From: Methyloversatilis sp. RAC08
GTDB taxonomy: Bacteria > Pseudomonadota > Gammaproteobacteria > Burkholderiales > Rhodocyclaceae
DNA: 64,000 bases
Reading direction: 5' to 3'
Assembly (NCBI RefSeq): GCF_001713355.1
Contig: NZ_CP016448.1
Location: 2,976,001 to 3,040,000 of the forward strand
Position 1 is the first letter of the stretch, and the number at the start of each line of letters is the position of its first letter. This document shows, piece after piece, positions 27,189 through 36,852 of this stretch. Position numbers and translations under genes: made by a program. The notes beneath the pieces are model-generated. The model searched no databases. It had not been told where the DNA came from and saw only the letters and a program-made list of their open reading frames with translations.

Positions 27189-28180
27189 CCGCGGCGCGCC
27201 CCTGCATCGCCCTCACCAGCGGCGAGCCGGCGGGCATCGGGCCGGAACTGTGCGCGGCACTGCACGCGCGCGCAGCACACGCCCGTCTCGTGGTGCTGGG
27301 TGACGCGGCGCTGCTCGCCGCGCGCGCGCCACAGGGCGCCGCCGCGATGCAGCCCTACGCGCGCTCCGGCGATGCACCGGCCGGCGCGATCGAAGTGCTG
27401 CACATTCCTTTGCGCGTACCGGCGGTGGCGGGGCGGCTCGACACCGCCAACGCACCCTATGTACTCGAACTGCTCGACCGCGCCCGCGACGGCTGCCTGA
27501 GCGGCGAATTCGAGGCCATGGTCACGGCACCGGTGCACAAGGGCGTCATCAACGATGCCGGCATCCCGTTTTCCGGTCACACCGAATACCTGGCCGACAC
27601 CACCGCGACGCCGCGCGTCGTCATGATGCTGGCCGGGCGCACCGCAGAAGGCGACACCGCGCCCTGGCTGCGCGTGGCGCTGGCCACGACCCATCTGGCG
27701 CTGGCCGACGTGCCGGCCGCGATCACCCGCGAATCGCTCACCACCACACTGCGCATCCTGCACGACGCGCTGCGCCGCCAGTTCGGCATCGCGCAGCCGC
27801 GCATCCTGGTGGCGGGGCTGAACCCGCACGCGGGCGAGGGCGGTCATCTCGGGCGGGAAGAGATCGACGTCATCACGCCGGTGCTGGATGCGCTGCGCGC
27901 AGAAGGCCTGCAGCTCGACGGCCCGCTGCCGGCCGACACGCTGTTCGTGCCGCGCCTGCTGGCCGGTGCCGACGCCGTGCTCGCGATGTATCACGACCAG
28001 GGCCTGCCGGTGCTCAAGTACGCCACCTTCGGCCGCGGCATCAACATCACACTCGGCCTGCCCATCGTGCGCACCTCGGTCGATCACGGCACCGCGCTCG
28101 ACCTCGCCGGCACCGGCCGTGCCGATGCCGGCAGCCTGATCGAGGCGGTCGATGCCGCCATCGCGATGGCGCGCCGCTGA
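27185..28180 (+). CDS. pdxA: 4-hydroxythreonine-4-phosphate dehydrogenase
   Basis: 331 residues. Family blocks: [12 protein letters not shown] at the N-terminus, [36 protein letters not shown] and [12 protein letters not shown] with metal-binding His residues; ends [16 protein letters not shown]. Makes the precursor of pyridoxal phosphate. The GTG start at 27185 overlaps the surA stop (GTGA); two bases separate its stop from rsmA. Confidence 0.96.
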   Translation: MTAARPCIALTSGEPAGIGPELCAALHARAAHARLVVLGDAALLAARAPQGAAAMQPYARSGDAPAGAIEVLHIPLRVPAVAGRLDTANAPYVLELLDRARDGCLSGEFEAMVTAPVHKGVINDAGIPFSGHTEYLADTTATPRVVMMLAGRTAEGDTAPWLRVALATTHLALADVPAAITRESLTTTLRILHDALRRQFGIAQPRILVAGLNPHAGEGGHLGREEIDVITPVLDALRAEGLQLDGPLPADTLFVPRLLAGADAVLAMYHDQGLPVLKYATFGRGINITLGLPIVRTSVDHGTALDLAGTGRADAGSLIEAVDAAIAMARR

Positions 28181-28182
28181 TC

Positions 28183-29004
28183 ATGGAAGAACACCGCGCC
28201 CGCAAGCGCTTCGGCCAGAATTTCCTGGTCGACGGCAACATCATCCGCAACATCGTCGCGGCCATCGATCCGAAGCCGGCCCAGGCCATGGTCGAGATCG
28301 GCCCCGGCCTGGGCGCCATGACGCGCCCGCTGGCGGCACAGCTCGACCGCCTGCACGTGATCGAAATCGATCGCGATCTGGCGGCGCGGCTGCGCGAGGG
28401 AGATCTGGCGGACCGGCTGGTGATCCACGAACAGGACGCGCTGAAGTTCGACTTCGGCGCCCTGAGTGTCGAGCTCGGGTCGGCGCTGCGCGTGGTCGGC
28501 AACCTGCCGTACAACATTTCCAGCCCGCTGCTGTTTCACCTCGCCGATCACGCCACCTGCGTGATCGACCTCACCTTCATGCTGCAGAAGGAGGTGGTCG
28601 ACCGCATCGTCGCCGCGCCCGACACCGAAGCGTTCGGCCGCCTGTCGGTCATGCTGCAGTACCGCTTCGAGTGCGAACACGTGTTCGACGTGCCGCCCGG
28701 CGCGTTCCGGCCCATGCCCAAGGTGATGTCGGCCATCGTGCACCTGCGGCCGCGCCCGGTCGAACAGCTGACCGCACGCGACCCGCAACTGATGTCCGAC
28801 ATCGTCAAGGCCGCCTTCGGCCAGCGCCGCAAGACGCTGCGCAACACGCTGCGCGAGTGGCTGACCCAGGACGACTGGGACGCACTGGCCATCGACGCCT
28901 CACGGCGCGGCGAAACCCTCGGTGTCGCCGACTACGTGCGCATCGCGAATCACATCTCGAATCACACCGCGCAGCCCGTCACCGGCCACTCGGCCGGCGC
29001 CTGA
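28183..29004 (+). CDS. rsmA: 16S rRNA dimethyladenosine transferase
   Basis: 273 residues: KRFGQNFLVD at the N-terminus, SAM-binding VEIGPGLGAMTRPL, catalytic VVGNLPYNISSPLLFHL, and the C-terminal substrate domain with QRRKTLRNTL. Dimethylates two adenines in the 3' hairpin of 16S rRNA. Last gene of the lptD-surA-pdxA-rsmA unit; the 3' end meets the DUF2892 gene on the other strand. Confidence 0.96.
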   Translation: MEEHRARKRFGQNFLVDGNIIRNIVAAIDPKPAQAMVEIGPGLGAMTRPLAAQLDRLHVIEIDRDLAARLREGDLADRLVIHEQDALKFDFGALSVELGSALRVVGNLPYNISSPLLFHLADHATCVIDLTFMLQKEVVDRIVAAPDTEAFGRLSVMLQYRFECEHVFDVPPGAFRPMPKVMSAIVHLRPRPVEQLTARDPQLMSDIVKAAFGQRRKTLRNTLREWLTQDDWDALAIDASRRGETLGVADYVRIANHISNHTAQPVTGHSAGA

Positions 29005-29009
29005 ACCCT

Positions 29010-29207
29010 TCAGGCCGACTTCTTCACGCCGCAGGTGTTGATGCCGAGCAGCGGGTAGACCGGGCAGAAATTGAACAGCCCCGTGAGCACCGGCACGATG
29101 CCGATATAGCCCCACACCCCGACGGTGCCGGTTGCGGCCAGCGCGATCAGCGCCAGGCCGATGACGATGCGTGCAATCTTGTCGATGCCGCCGACGTTGG
29201 ATTTCAT
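29010..29207 (-). CDS. Small DUF2892 (YgaP-like) membrane protein
   Basis: 65 residues, two hydrophobic helices with the family pattern MKSNVGGIDKIARIVIG at the start and NFCPVYPLLGINTCG at the end. These proteins are often fused or linked to rhodanese domains; here the gene stands alone. AGGGAG at 29213 supports the ATG at 29207. It diverges from the two-partner secretion operon. Confidence 0.85.
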   Translation of the reverse strand: MKSNVGGIDKIARIVIGLALIALAATGTVGVWGYIGIVPVLTGLFNFCPVYPLLGINTCGVKKSA

Positions 29208-29268
29208 GATGAATCTCCCTGTGGGTTGAAAAGGTGACTTCATGTTGCGCCGCGGGCGGGGTGCGGTC

Positions 29269-29322
29269 TGTGACTGCGGTTACATGACTGGCGGGCACCC
29301 GCAGCGCGACGCCGCAGTCACA
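29269..29322. repeat. 11-bp inverted repeat in the divergent intergenic region
   Basis: TGTGACTGCGG (29269-29279) is complementary to 29312-29322, with 32 bases between. It lies between the start of the small membrane gene on the minus strand and the tpsB promoter, so it may be a regulator site or a hairpin. Confidence 0.5.
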
Positions 29323-29343
29323 AAAGCCGGCTGCAACCCGTCT

Positions 29344-29385
29344 TTGACTCCGGAAAATCCTGATGTAATATGACAAAAGGATTTT
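29344..29385 (+). promoter_or_regulatory. Candidate sigma-70 promoter and operator for the two-partner secretion operon
   Basis: TTGACT (29344-29349) and TAATAT (29366-29371) are 16 bases apart. The -10 box sits within an inverted repeat, AAAATCC (29354-29360) and GGATTTT (29379-29385), extended by CCG/CGG outside. A CGGAGAG ribosome site follows before the ATG at 29401. Confidence 0.5.
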
Positions 29386-29400
29386 ACGGAGAGTTGCCCC

Positions 29401-31026
29401 ATGCACGCCTTTTGTCGTCTCTGCGCGGTCGTGTTGTCGGTCTGCCCGCCGTTCGGACTCGCCGCATCGCCGGAGCCGTCTGACCGACTGATCGACGAAC
29501 GGCGTGCATCGGAGCGCGATTCACGCTGGCAGCGCGCGACCACGCCATTGCCGGCGCAGCCGCAGCCGGCCTTGCACAGCCGTCCAGCCGACATCGACGA
29601 AGCCGGCGTGACGACCCGCTTCCGTGATATCCGCGTGGACGCGGCTGGGCTGCTTGACGACGCATCGGTCACCGCCCTCGTGGCACCGTTTCTGGCCGTG
29701 CCACTTGGCCGTCAGCGCATCGAACTGCTGTTGCGCCAACTTGATGCGCAACTGGTCGAGGCGGGCTGGATCACCAGTCGCGCGCGTCTGCTGGCGCTTG
29801 ACGCGCAGACCGGCGAACTGGCCATCGAGCTCGTGCCTGGGCGGATCGAATCGCTGCGCGCACCGGGCATTGATGCAGCGGCCATGGCGCGAGCCTTCCC
29901 GTTCGCCGTCGGCGAGGCCTTGTCGCTGTCGGCACTCGAACAGGGTGTGCAGCAGATCAACCGTCTGCGCATGTATCAGGCGCAGGTCCGCGTGCTGCCG
30001 GGCAATGCGGCCGGCACGAGCCTGCTCGATATCGTGCTGAACGAAGGCCGCGCGTGGTCGATGGCCTTCGGCCTCGACAATCAGGGCTCATCGACCACCG
30101 GCGGTGAGCGCCTGCGCGTCACGGCGCGTGCAGGCAATCTGTTGGGCTGGCTGGACGACCTGCAGTTCGCGCTGCTGCACAGCACCGGCAGTGACGCCCT
30201 GCTCGCATCGCTGTCCATCCCCGGTGGTTACAACCTGTGGTCGGTGACCGTTTCAGGCTCCCGCGCGTCGTTCGACATTGCGGGGCTGGAGGTCACCAGT
30301 CGGTCGGCGAGCGCAGTGCTGGGCTGGAGTCGTGTGCTGTCGTCGTCAGCCGGCGGGCGCAGTGTCGTCGACGTGTCGCTGATCCGCTCAAGGCTGGCGC
30401 GCGACATCGAATCGGCCGCGCTGCAGACCGAGCACAGCACCGTCGGTCGTGCCGCCTGGATGCACATCCTGCGCGGCGAGCGCTGGCAGGTGTTCATCGA
30501 ACCTTCGCTGTCGGCGGGGCTGTCGCTGCTGGGTGCGACGCGCGACCGTCCTGACCTGTCGCGCGGCGATACACACCGCCAGTTCATGAAGTGGGCGATC
30601 GCCGCGGGCGCCGTCGTCCGCAATGCGTCGGATGATCTCGAGTATGCGGTGCAGCTGACCGCCCAGCGCGCGGGCGAAAGCCTGATCGGCGCCGAACAGC
30701 TCCACCTTGGCGGCTTTGCCAGTGTCAGAGGTTTCCGCGAGGTGTCGGTGTCGGGTGATACCGGCCACGTGCTGCGCACCGAACTGAGGCTGCCGCAGGC
30801 ATTCAGGCCTGCCGGGCATCCGGTCGTGCCCTTCCTGCATGTCGATCATGGCGCCGCGCGCCTGTCGGAAGGCCCGCGCAACACACTGGCCAGCGCAGGT
30901 GTCGGTGCCCGTGGCGCAGGCCAGGGCGTGCTGTGGGAAGGCGTCGTCAGCGTACCCATCGCGCGCGACGCCGATCCGCCGTCGCACGGTTGGCGTGCGC
31001 ATCTGTCGGTGTCGTTCGAGATATGA
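29401..31026 (+). CDS. Two-partner secretion outer-membrane transporter (TpsB, ShlB/FhaC family)
   Basis: 541 residues with signal peptide (to about GLAAS), a POTRA-type region (about 75-225, including LLRQLDAQLVEAGWITSRARLL) and a C-terminal 16-strand barrel. The L6 motif appears as GGFASVRGFRE near residue 440 and the last residues SVSFEI end on a hydrophobic strand. It exports the TpsA protein encoded two genes downstream. The stop overlaps the next start (ATGA), so the operon is tpsB-parvulin-tpsA. Confidence 0.9.
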   Translation: MHAFCRLCAVVLSVCPPFGLAASPEPSDRLIDERRASERDSRWQRATTPLPAQPQPALHSRPADIDEAGVTTRFRDIRVDAAGLLDDASVTALVAPFLAVPLGRQRIELLLRQLDAQLVEAGWITSRARLLALDAQTGELAIELVPGRIESLRAPGIDAAAMARAFPFAVGEALSLSALEQGVQQINRLRMYQAQVRVLPGNAAGTSLLDIVLNEGRAWSMAFGLDNQGSSTTGGERLRVTARAGNLLGWLDDLQFALLHSTGSDALLASLSIPGGYNLWSVTVSGSRASFDIAGLEVTSRSASAVLGWSRVLSSSAGGRSVVDVSLIRSRLARDIESAALQTEHSTVGRAAWMHILRGERWQVFIEPSLSAGLSLLGATRDRPDLSRGDTHRQFMKWAIAAGAVVRNASDDLEYAVQLTAQRAGESLIGAEQLHLGGFASVRGFREVSVSGDTGHVLRTELRLPQAFRPAGHPVVPFLHVDHGAARLSEGPRNTLASAGVGARGAGQGVLWEGVVSVPIARDADPPSHGWRAHLSVSFEI

Positions 31027-31841
31027 ACGCCCTGCTGCGACTCTGCCTGGCGGCGCTGCTGATCAGCCCGACCGCTCAGGCTGCCTCGACCGCCAGAGCG
31101 GTTGCGCAGGTCAACGGAGTCGACATCCCGCGCGCCGCCTTCGACGCCGAGATGAGCCGCCTGCAGTCAGCCGGCGCGACGTTCGATACAGCCGTCGCGA
31201 CGGCTGTTCGCCAGCGGCTGATCGCACGCGAACTGTTGTGGCAGAAGGTGCGTGAAAGTGAAGCGTGTAATGCGCCTGCGGTGTGCGATGACACGTCGCG
31301 CGACGCGCTGATCGAGGCCTATGTGAATCGGCGCGTGCCGGTGGTCGAGGTCACCGAGCACGCGGTCCGTGCGCGCTACGACGACATCCTGTCCCGCCTC
31401 GGGCAGCGCGAATTCCGCTTCAGCCTGATCGGCATGGATGACGCCGACGCGCTCCATGCGCTGGCGAACCGTATCGCAGCGGGCGCCGATTTCGCGCGCG
31501 AAGCGCGCACGCATTCGCACCTCGCATCGGCGGCGAATGGTGGCGAACTGGGTTGGCACAGCTTTTCCGAACCAGTGATCGATGGCCGCACGAACGGCGT
31601 GCCCGCCACCATCGCGCAGGCGCTGGCCGGCATGCAGCCCGGGCAGGTCAGTCCGCCGCTGAAGGCGCCCGATGGCTGGGTCGTCGTCCGGCTCGATGCC
31701 GCACGCCCGACGCTGACGCCGGACTATGCCGCCGTGCGCGAAACGCTGCGCAGCCTGCTGGCCGCGCAGGCGCGCGAGGCCAAACTGCGCGAACTGATCG
31801 TCGACCTGTTGCGGCATGCCCGCATCACGGTCGGCGACTGA
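31023..31841 (+). CDS. Periplasmic parvulin-type peptidyl-prolyl isomerase of the TPS operon
   Basis: 272 residues: signal peptide (to about AQAAS), a SurA-like N-terminal helical part (RAVAQVNGVDIPRAAFDAEM), and one parvulin domain (REFRFSLIGMDDADAL...NGGELGWHSF...GQVSPPLKAPDGWVVVRL). Start ATG overlaps the tpsB stop. Placed between exporter and exoprotein, it is most simply a dedicated periplasmic chaperone for TpsA, similar in idea to Par27 for Bordetella filamentous hemagglutinin. Two Cys (EACNAPAVCDD) are unusual for the family. Confidence 0.85.
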   Translation: MNALLRLCLAALLISPTAQAASTARAVAQVNGVDIPRAAFDAEMSRLQSAGATFDTAVATAVRQRLIARELLWQKVRESEACNAPAVCDDTSRDALIEAYVNRRVPVVEVTEHAVRARYDDILSRLGQREFRFSLIGMDDADALHALANRIAAGADFAREARTHSHLASAANGGELGWHSFSEPVIDGRTNGVPATIAQALAGMQPGQVSPPLKAPDGWVVVRLDAARPTLTPDYAAVRETLRSLLAAQAREAKLRELIVDLLRHARITVGD

Positions 31842-31844
31842 GGC

Positions 31845-34800
31845 ATGCACCCCATGCACACTGCCCTCAAGACGCCGCTGCAGAGAGCAGCAAACCTGTT
31901 GACGCGGGTCGCGGCGGGCGGCGTTATTGCGGTGCTGCTTGCCCAGGCATCGCCCGTCCGCGCCGATGCCGTCGTCGACCTGGCGGCCCCAGCAGGTCAG
32001 CAGGCCGTCGTGACCCGGGTGGGCGATGTGCCGCTGGTCGGCATCACCACGCCCGATTCGGCGGGCATTTCCCATAACCGCTGGACGACCTTCAATGTGT
32101 CGCGCCACGGCCTCGTATTCAACAATTCGAGTGGTCCGGCCAACAGTGTGCTGGCCGGACCACTGTCCGCGAATGCAGCGCTGAACGGATCGGCAGCGCG
32201 CGTCATCCTGAACGAAGTGAGCGGCAGCCAGCCCAGCCTGCTGCTGGGCCGCATGGAAATCGCCGGGCAGGCGGCACGACTGGTCATCGCCAACCCGAAC
32301 GGCATCACGTGTGACGGATGCGGCTTCATCAACACGCCTCACGTCCAGCTCAGCACCGGCCGCATCGAGCGACTGAACGACGCCCTGCGCTTCGACGTGA
32401 CTGGCGGGCGGATCGACATCGGTGCAGGCGGACTGTCGGCACTGGCGACCCGGCTTGACCTGATCGCCCACACCCTGCGCAGCACCGGCCCGATTGCGAC
32501 CGGCTCGACGTTCGAACTGATCGCCGGGCGCACCCGGGTCGATGCCGACACGCTGGCCCTCGGCAATGCAGATGCACCGCTTCCGGAAGATTTCGAGGCA
32601 TTTTCCATCGACATCGGCCAGAGCGTCAGCGCCGCGAGCATCCAGCTGATCGCGGTCGGTGGCGAGCTGGGGGTGCGCAGCACCGCGCCGCTGATCGCAC
32701 TGGACGATGTGGTGATCGCCACGCGCGGACACATCGAACTGAGCGGCGACGTGACGGCCGGACGCGACATCGCACTGTACAACATCGGTGCATTCGAATC
32801 GGTGCTGCAGGGCGCGCTCATGGCCGGGCGCGACGTGACGCTGCTCGCAACCGGCATCACGCTCGCCGACACCGGACGCATCACGGCGGGCCGCGACATC
32901 GGCCTGGGATTCGTTGGCGACAATTCCGACCGATGGAGCGCCTTCCGCAATGACGGCCTGATCGACGCAGGCACTTCATTGACGTTCGCTGGACCTGGCA
33001 CGGGCCTCAACACGGGCGTCATTCTCGCCGGCGCATCGATCGATGCGGCATCTGGCGCTGTACAGGCTCGAGCGGGCGATGCAGGGTTGTCTGGCAGCTA
33101 CGCCGAGCGCGCCACGGAAGCGGGCGACGTCACGCTGGCGAATTCGGGCGTGATCCATGCGGGCAGCGACCTCTATCTGAACCTGATCGACAACAGCGGC
33201 GACATTTCGGCCGGTCGCGATGTGTTCCTGTCTCAGGCACGACGCGGCCAGCCCGGCGAACAGGCGCCCGAGGCCATCGACCTGGAAGGCGCAGTGCATG
33301 CGGCACGCGACCTGTTCATCCACACCCCGGCCGAAGGTGCGCAATGGCTGGGCGGCGCTCGCCGGCAATCCTTCACTGCCACGCGAAACCTGCACCTGAT
33401 CGATCGCCCCTGGCTGTCCGACGCGGGCACGCCTGCCGACGGCACGGCGCAGCTGCCCTACGTGAATCGCGACCGGCTGACCGCCGGCCACGACCTCGTG
33501 ATCACGCTGAACGCCCTTTTCATCAATCCGTCGGTCATCGATGCGGGCCGCGATCTGCTGATCACCGCGCGTGGCGTCAGCAACGAAACCGAAGTCGTCA
33601 GCCGGCAGGCCGCCTACGATTACCCCTACTACGCCGGCTGTCGCACGGAATACGACGGCCGGTGCGCGACGACCACCGAGGTGCCGTCGTCTCCGGCGCT
33701 GATGCTCGTCGGGCGGGACCTGATCGCCGCCTCGTCCTACTTTCACAACCGTGGTGCGTCCATTCTCGCCGGCCGTGACATCCGCATCGACGCGCCGGAT
33801 GTCCTGAATGAAGATCGCCGCTATGGCGCTGTCTGGTCGGCGACCTATTACCTGATCGATCTCGATACACAGCTCGGCGGCACACCGTGCACCAGCGACT
33901 GCGTCAGCGACATCGACTGGCGGCGTACCGACAGCGGCTCGCTCCAGCTTGGCGTGCTGCCCGGGATCATCCAGGCGGGCGGCCGCTTCGGTTCAGATGG
34001 TGGTCTGGTGAGCCCGCCGTCAACGACTCCCGCACTGCCTACTCCCGATGGCCCGGCGCCTGCGATGCCGCCCGTCGCATCGGGCACGCTGACCGAAGCG
34101 ATCGCCCGGATGCTGTCGAATGGCGTACGCAGTTTGACCGTCGCGCCACCCCCGCTTTCGTCCTTCGTCAACACCGGCAACATCCACGCCGCGAGCATCG
34201 TCGTCCGGGCCGCCGACATCCGGAACGGCTTCGATGTCGTCGCCGACTACTATCACCGTACCGCCGAGCCGACGGTGCCGCCGGCGCACATCGACGTCGC
34301 AGGCTTCGGCATCCATGGCAGCTCGATGCTGCCAGCGCTTGCGGCCGCCCATTACAGCGGCGCTGCGCTGATGCGCCTGCTCCCGCCCGGCCTGGCAAGC
34401 ACGCTGCCCTTTGCGCTTACGCCGGCAGAAGAGGCGGCGGCCCTGCGAAATGCCTTCCTCGCGACCACCCATCGCGGCTGGATACTGCCCGGCCTGACAT
34501 GGGACGCGCTCACCGGGCAGTCGCCACCGCAGCAGGAGCACGGGATTCTTGCCGCCAACGGCGCCGCGTTCGCCATCGAACACGGCATCGCGATGGGCGC
34601 CGATCTCACGGCGGCTCAGCAATCGCTGCTGGCTGCCCCCGTGCTCTGGTACGCCGCGCGCGGCGGCCAGCTGCACCCCATCGTCTATCTGCCACCCGAC
34701 TGGCAGGCGGAATTGGTCGTCGTGCCCGGCGGCGCGCTTGATGCCGGTGTCGCCATCGAGCTGACCGGGGAGCTTATCGACAACACCGGCTTCGTCCTCT

Positions 34801-36836
34801 CAGGCGGTGCGCTGACCGTCACCTCGGACGTCCTGACGAACCGCAAGCGTTCCGCCTACTTCTACGAAAAGCGCAAGGTCAGTGGCGGCACGCTGACCAT
34901 CGAAGGCGATACCGTGCAGCCCGGTGGCTTCATGCAGGCTGCCGCGTGGAGTCTGAATGTGTCGTCGGTGCATTCGGTGTCCGGCGAATTCCGGATACTT
35001 GGCGAAGACGCCGCGCAAACCAGTGCATTGAGTCACGCCTTCAAGGCGCAGATCGCCGCCGAACTGGGTGATGCCTACCGCTACGAAGAAGCGCGCGACA
35101 ACCTGCGCTACCGCTTTCGGAAAAGTGGCAGCTTCGGCGATCTCGTTGGTGTGATTGCCGGCTTCACGGCCAGCATGCTGATCGGCCCGCAGATGTCGAA
35201 TCTGATCGGCAGCCTGGCCACGAACTTCGGCCCGGCCTGGTCAGCGGCCACGGCCTTCACGGCGCCCGGTCTTGCCAACGTCGCCGGTACCGCGGCCATC
35301 ACGCAGACGCTGTCGAGCGCGATCGGGCAGTTCGTCGCAACGGGCCGCATCGATGTCGACTCCGCCCTGACCAGCGGGCTGGCAGGCGCCCTCACAGCCG
35401 GCGCCGGAGCCTGGGCAAATACACATGTCGAATCAGCAGTCGGCCGCTGGTCCATCCGCGCATTGACCACCGGCGCCGTCGGCGAACTGACCGGTGCCGG
35501 CTTTGAGAACGCGCTGTTAAATGCCGTCATCAACGAGGCGTCTGCGCTGGGTGCCAACCAGATCGGCGATGGCAACTTCGGCCCGCACGGCAGTCTCGGC
35601 CACACGCTGGCGCACGGCATCCTCGGCGCACTGACCGCCACCGCCCGCGGCGACGACCCCTACTCCGGCGCCCTCGGCGCGATCACCGCCACCCTCGTCG
35701 AAGCCCCGCTGAACGATGCCATGGACCTCAACGGCGCGGACCGGGAGGTCGCCCTGACCGCGCTGTCGATGCTGGCCGGCGGTGCGCTCGCGGGGGCGGC
35801 CGGCGGCGATGCAGTGACCGGGGCATTCGCAGCCCAGAACGTCACGCTGTTCAACTTCCTGAAGCATCAGGAACAGGACCGCTACGCAGTCGCGAGGAAC
35901 GCATGTGGCGGCGAAGCGGCATGCCTGAAAGCGGTCGATGCCGACTTCAGTCAAACGTCGCAGGCGAACAAGCGTGCGCTGGCGGACGCACGTCTCGCCT
36001 GCGAAACCACCGGCTTCTGTTCCGACTACTACCGCCTGATGACCGAGGCCCTGCCACTTGGCATGGGGGCGCAGCGTCCGGGTGGCACCGACCCCGAAAA
36101 CCCGTGGTTTGGCGAACAGCAGAACGCTGATGCCATCGCCCACAACCTGGTCTTGTTCGACCGCCTGATGGCGCGCCCGCTGTCCGACGAAATCGTGCGC
36201 CACGACTTCGCGCCCGACCCCGAGTCCTACGCGTTCGCCCCGCAGGGCAGCAGCCAGTACGTCGGCGCCATCACCGCGCAGAACATCGACAAGGTGGTCG
36301 TACTGTCCGCCGCAGGTGCGTCACTGCTGCTGCCAGGGCCGGAGGATCTGGCCGTCGGCGCCGTGCTGATGACGAAAGCGGGGCAGTTCGTCGCACGGGT
36401 GATCGAGGTTGGGGGGCAGAAGCTGCTGCGCCTATACGATGACTCCTTCTCCAACGGAAGTAGCTCAAGTCCAGAGGCGAGTGTTGCTGCTGCCTCGATC
36501 ACACTCGCTTATGACAGAGTTTCAAGAGTATGGAGAACCCCCGCAGGGCTCGACTATGGGATCGGCTCTATCCATGGTAATCGCATCAAGCATGTGCTTG
36601 CTCACGCAGTAGAGAATCCCAAAAAGCGAACTCACACCATTTTCAACGTGGATCGAAAGCAAGTTCTTGCATTAATCGACGAGGCGTGGGAAAAACGAGA
36701 GCAACCGCTCCCGAATGATCCAGGTTCGTATGTCATACCACTGGGGAGAGTTGTGGGTACCACTGGGGAAACAAGGATAAAGATCGTCGTGCGGCCGGGC
36801 ACTAATAAGTTGATTACTGCCTATCCGGTTAAGTGA
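31845..36836 (+). CDS. TpsA exoprotein with hemagglutinin repeats and nuclease-like C-terminal toxin
   Basis: 1663 residues. Signal region to about residue 40, then the TPS secretion domain (about 45-300) with the CdiA-type block ANPNGITCDGCGFINT at about 148. Hemagglutinin-like repeats (GRDI... units) span about 290-620, a long linker follows, then a Gly/Ala-rich pretoxin region at about 1090-1330. The last 100 residues (GSIHGNRIKHVLAHAVENP, GRVVGTTGETRIKIVV, ITAYPVK) look like a small RNase-type toxin, possibly BECR fold. The coding DNA of this tail is clearly less GC-rich than the rest. Short compared with typical CdiA (3000 or more). SD spacing slightly favours ATG 31854 over 31845. Confidence 0.88.
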   Translation: MHPMHTALKTPLQRAANLLTRVAAGGVIAVLLAQASPVRADAVVDLAAPAGQQAVVTRVGDVPLVGITTPDSAGISHNRWTTFNVSRHGLVFNNSSGPANSVLAGPLSANAALNGSAARVILNEVSGSQPSLLLGRMEIAGQAARLVIANPNGITCDGCGFINTPHVQLSTGRIERLNDALRFDVTGGRIDIGAGGLSALATRLDLIAHTLRSTGPIATGSTFELIAGRTRVDADTLALGNADAPLPEDFEAFSIDIGQSVSAASIQLIAVGGELGVRSTAPLIALDDVVIATRGHIELSGDVTAGRDIALYNIGAFESVLQGALMAGRDVTLLATGITLADTGRITAGRDIGLGFVGDNSDRWSAFRNDGLIDAGTSLTFAGPGTGLNTGVILAGASIDAASGAVQARAGDAGLSGSYAERATEAGDVTLANSGVIHAGSDLYLNLIDNSGDISAGRDVFLSQARRGQPGEQAPEAIDLEGAVHAARDLFIHTPAEGAQWLGGARRQSFTATRNLHLIDRPWLSDAGTPADGTAQLPYVNRDRLTAGHDLVITLNALFINPSVIDAGRDLLITARGVSNETEVVSRQAAYDYPYYAGCRTEYDGRCATTTEVPSSPALMLVGRDLIAASSYFHNRGASILAGRDIRIDAPDVLNEDRRYGAVWSATYYLIDLDTQLGGTPCTSDCVSDIDWRRTDSGSLQLGVLPGIIQAGGRFGSDGGLVSPPSTTPALPTPDGPAPAMPPVASGTLTEAIARMLSNGVRSLTVAPPPLSSFVNTGNIHAASIVVRAADIRNGFDVVADYYHRTAEPTVPPAHIDVAGFGIHGSSMLPALAAAHYSGAALMRLLPPGLASTLPFALTPAEEAAALRNAFLATTHRGWILPGLTWDALTGQSPPQQEHGILAANGAAFAIEHGIAMGADLTAAQQSLLAAPVLWYAARGGQLHPIVYLPPDWQAELVVVPGGALDAGVAIELTGELIDNTGFVLSGGALTVTSDVLTNRKRSAYFYEKRKVSGGTLTIEGDTVQPGGFMQAAAWSLNVSSVHSVSGEFRILGEDAAQTSALSHAFKAQIAAELGDAYRYEEARDNLRYRFRKSGSFGDLVGVIAGFTASMLIGPQMSNLIGSLATNFGPAWSAATAFTAPGLANVAGTAAITQTLSSAIGQFVATGRIDVDSALTSGLAGALTAGAGAWANTHVESAVGRWSIRALTTGAVGELTGAGFENALLNAVINEASALGANQIGDGNFGPHGSLGHTLAHGILGALTATARGDDPYSGALGAITATLVEAPLNDAMDLNGADREVALTALSMLAGGALAGAAGGDAVTGAFAAQNVTLFNFLKHQEQDRYAVARNACGGEAACLKAVDADFSQTSQANKRALADARLACETTGFCSDYYRLMTEALPLGMGAQRPGGTDPENPWFGEQQNADAIAHNLVLFDRLMARPLSDEIVRHDFAPDPESYAFAPQGSSQYVGAITAQNIDKVVVLSAAGASLLLPGPEDLAVGAVLMTKAGQFVARVIEVGGQKLLRLYDDSFSNGSSSSPEASVAAASITLAYDRVSRVWRTPAGLDYGIGSIHGNRIKHVLAHAVENPKKRTHTIFNVDRKQVLALIDEAWEKREQPLPNDPGSYVIPLGRVVGTTGETRIKIVVRPGTNKLITAYPVK

Positions 36837-36852
36837 GACGAGGATACGTAAA

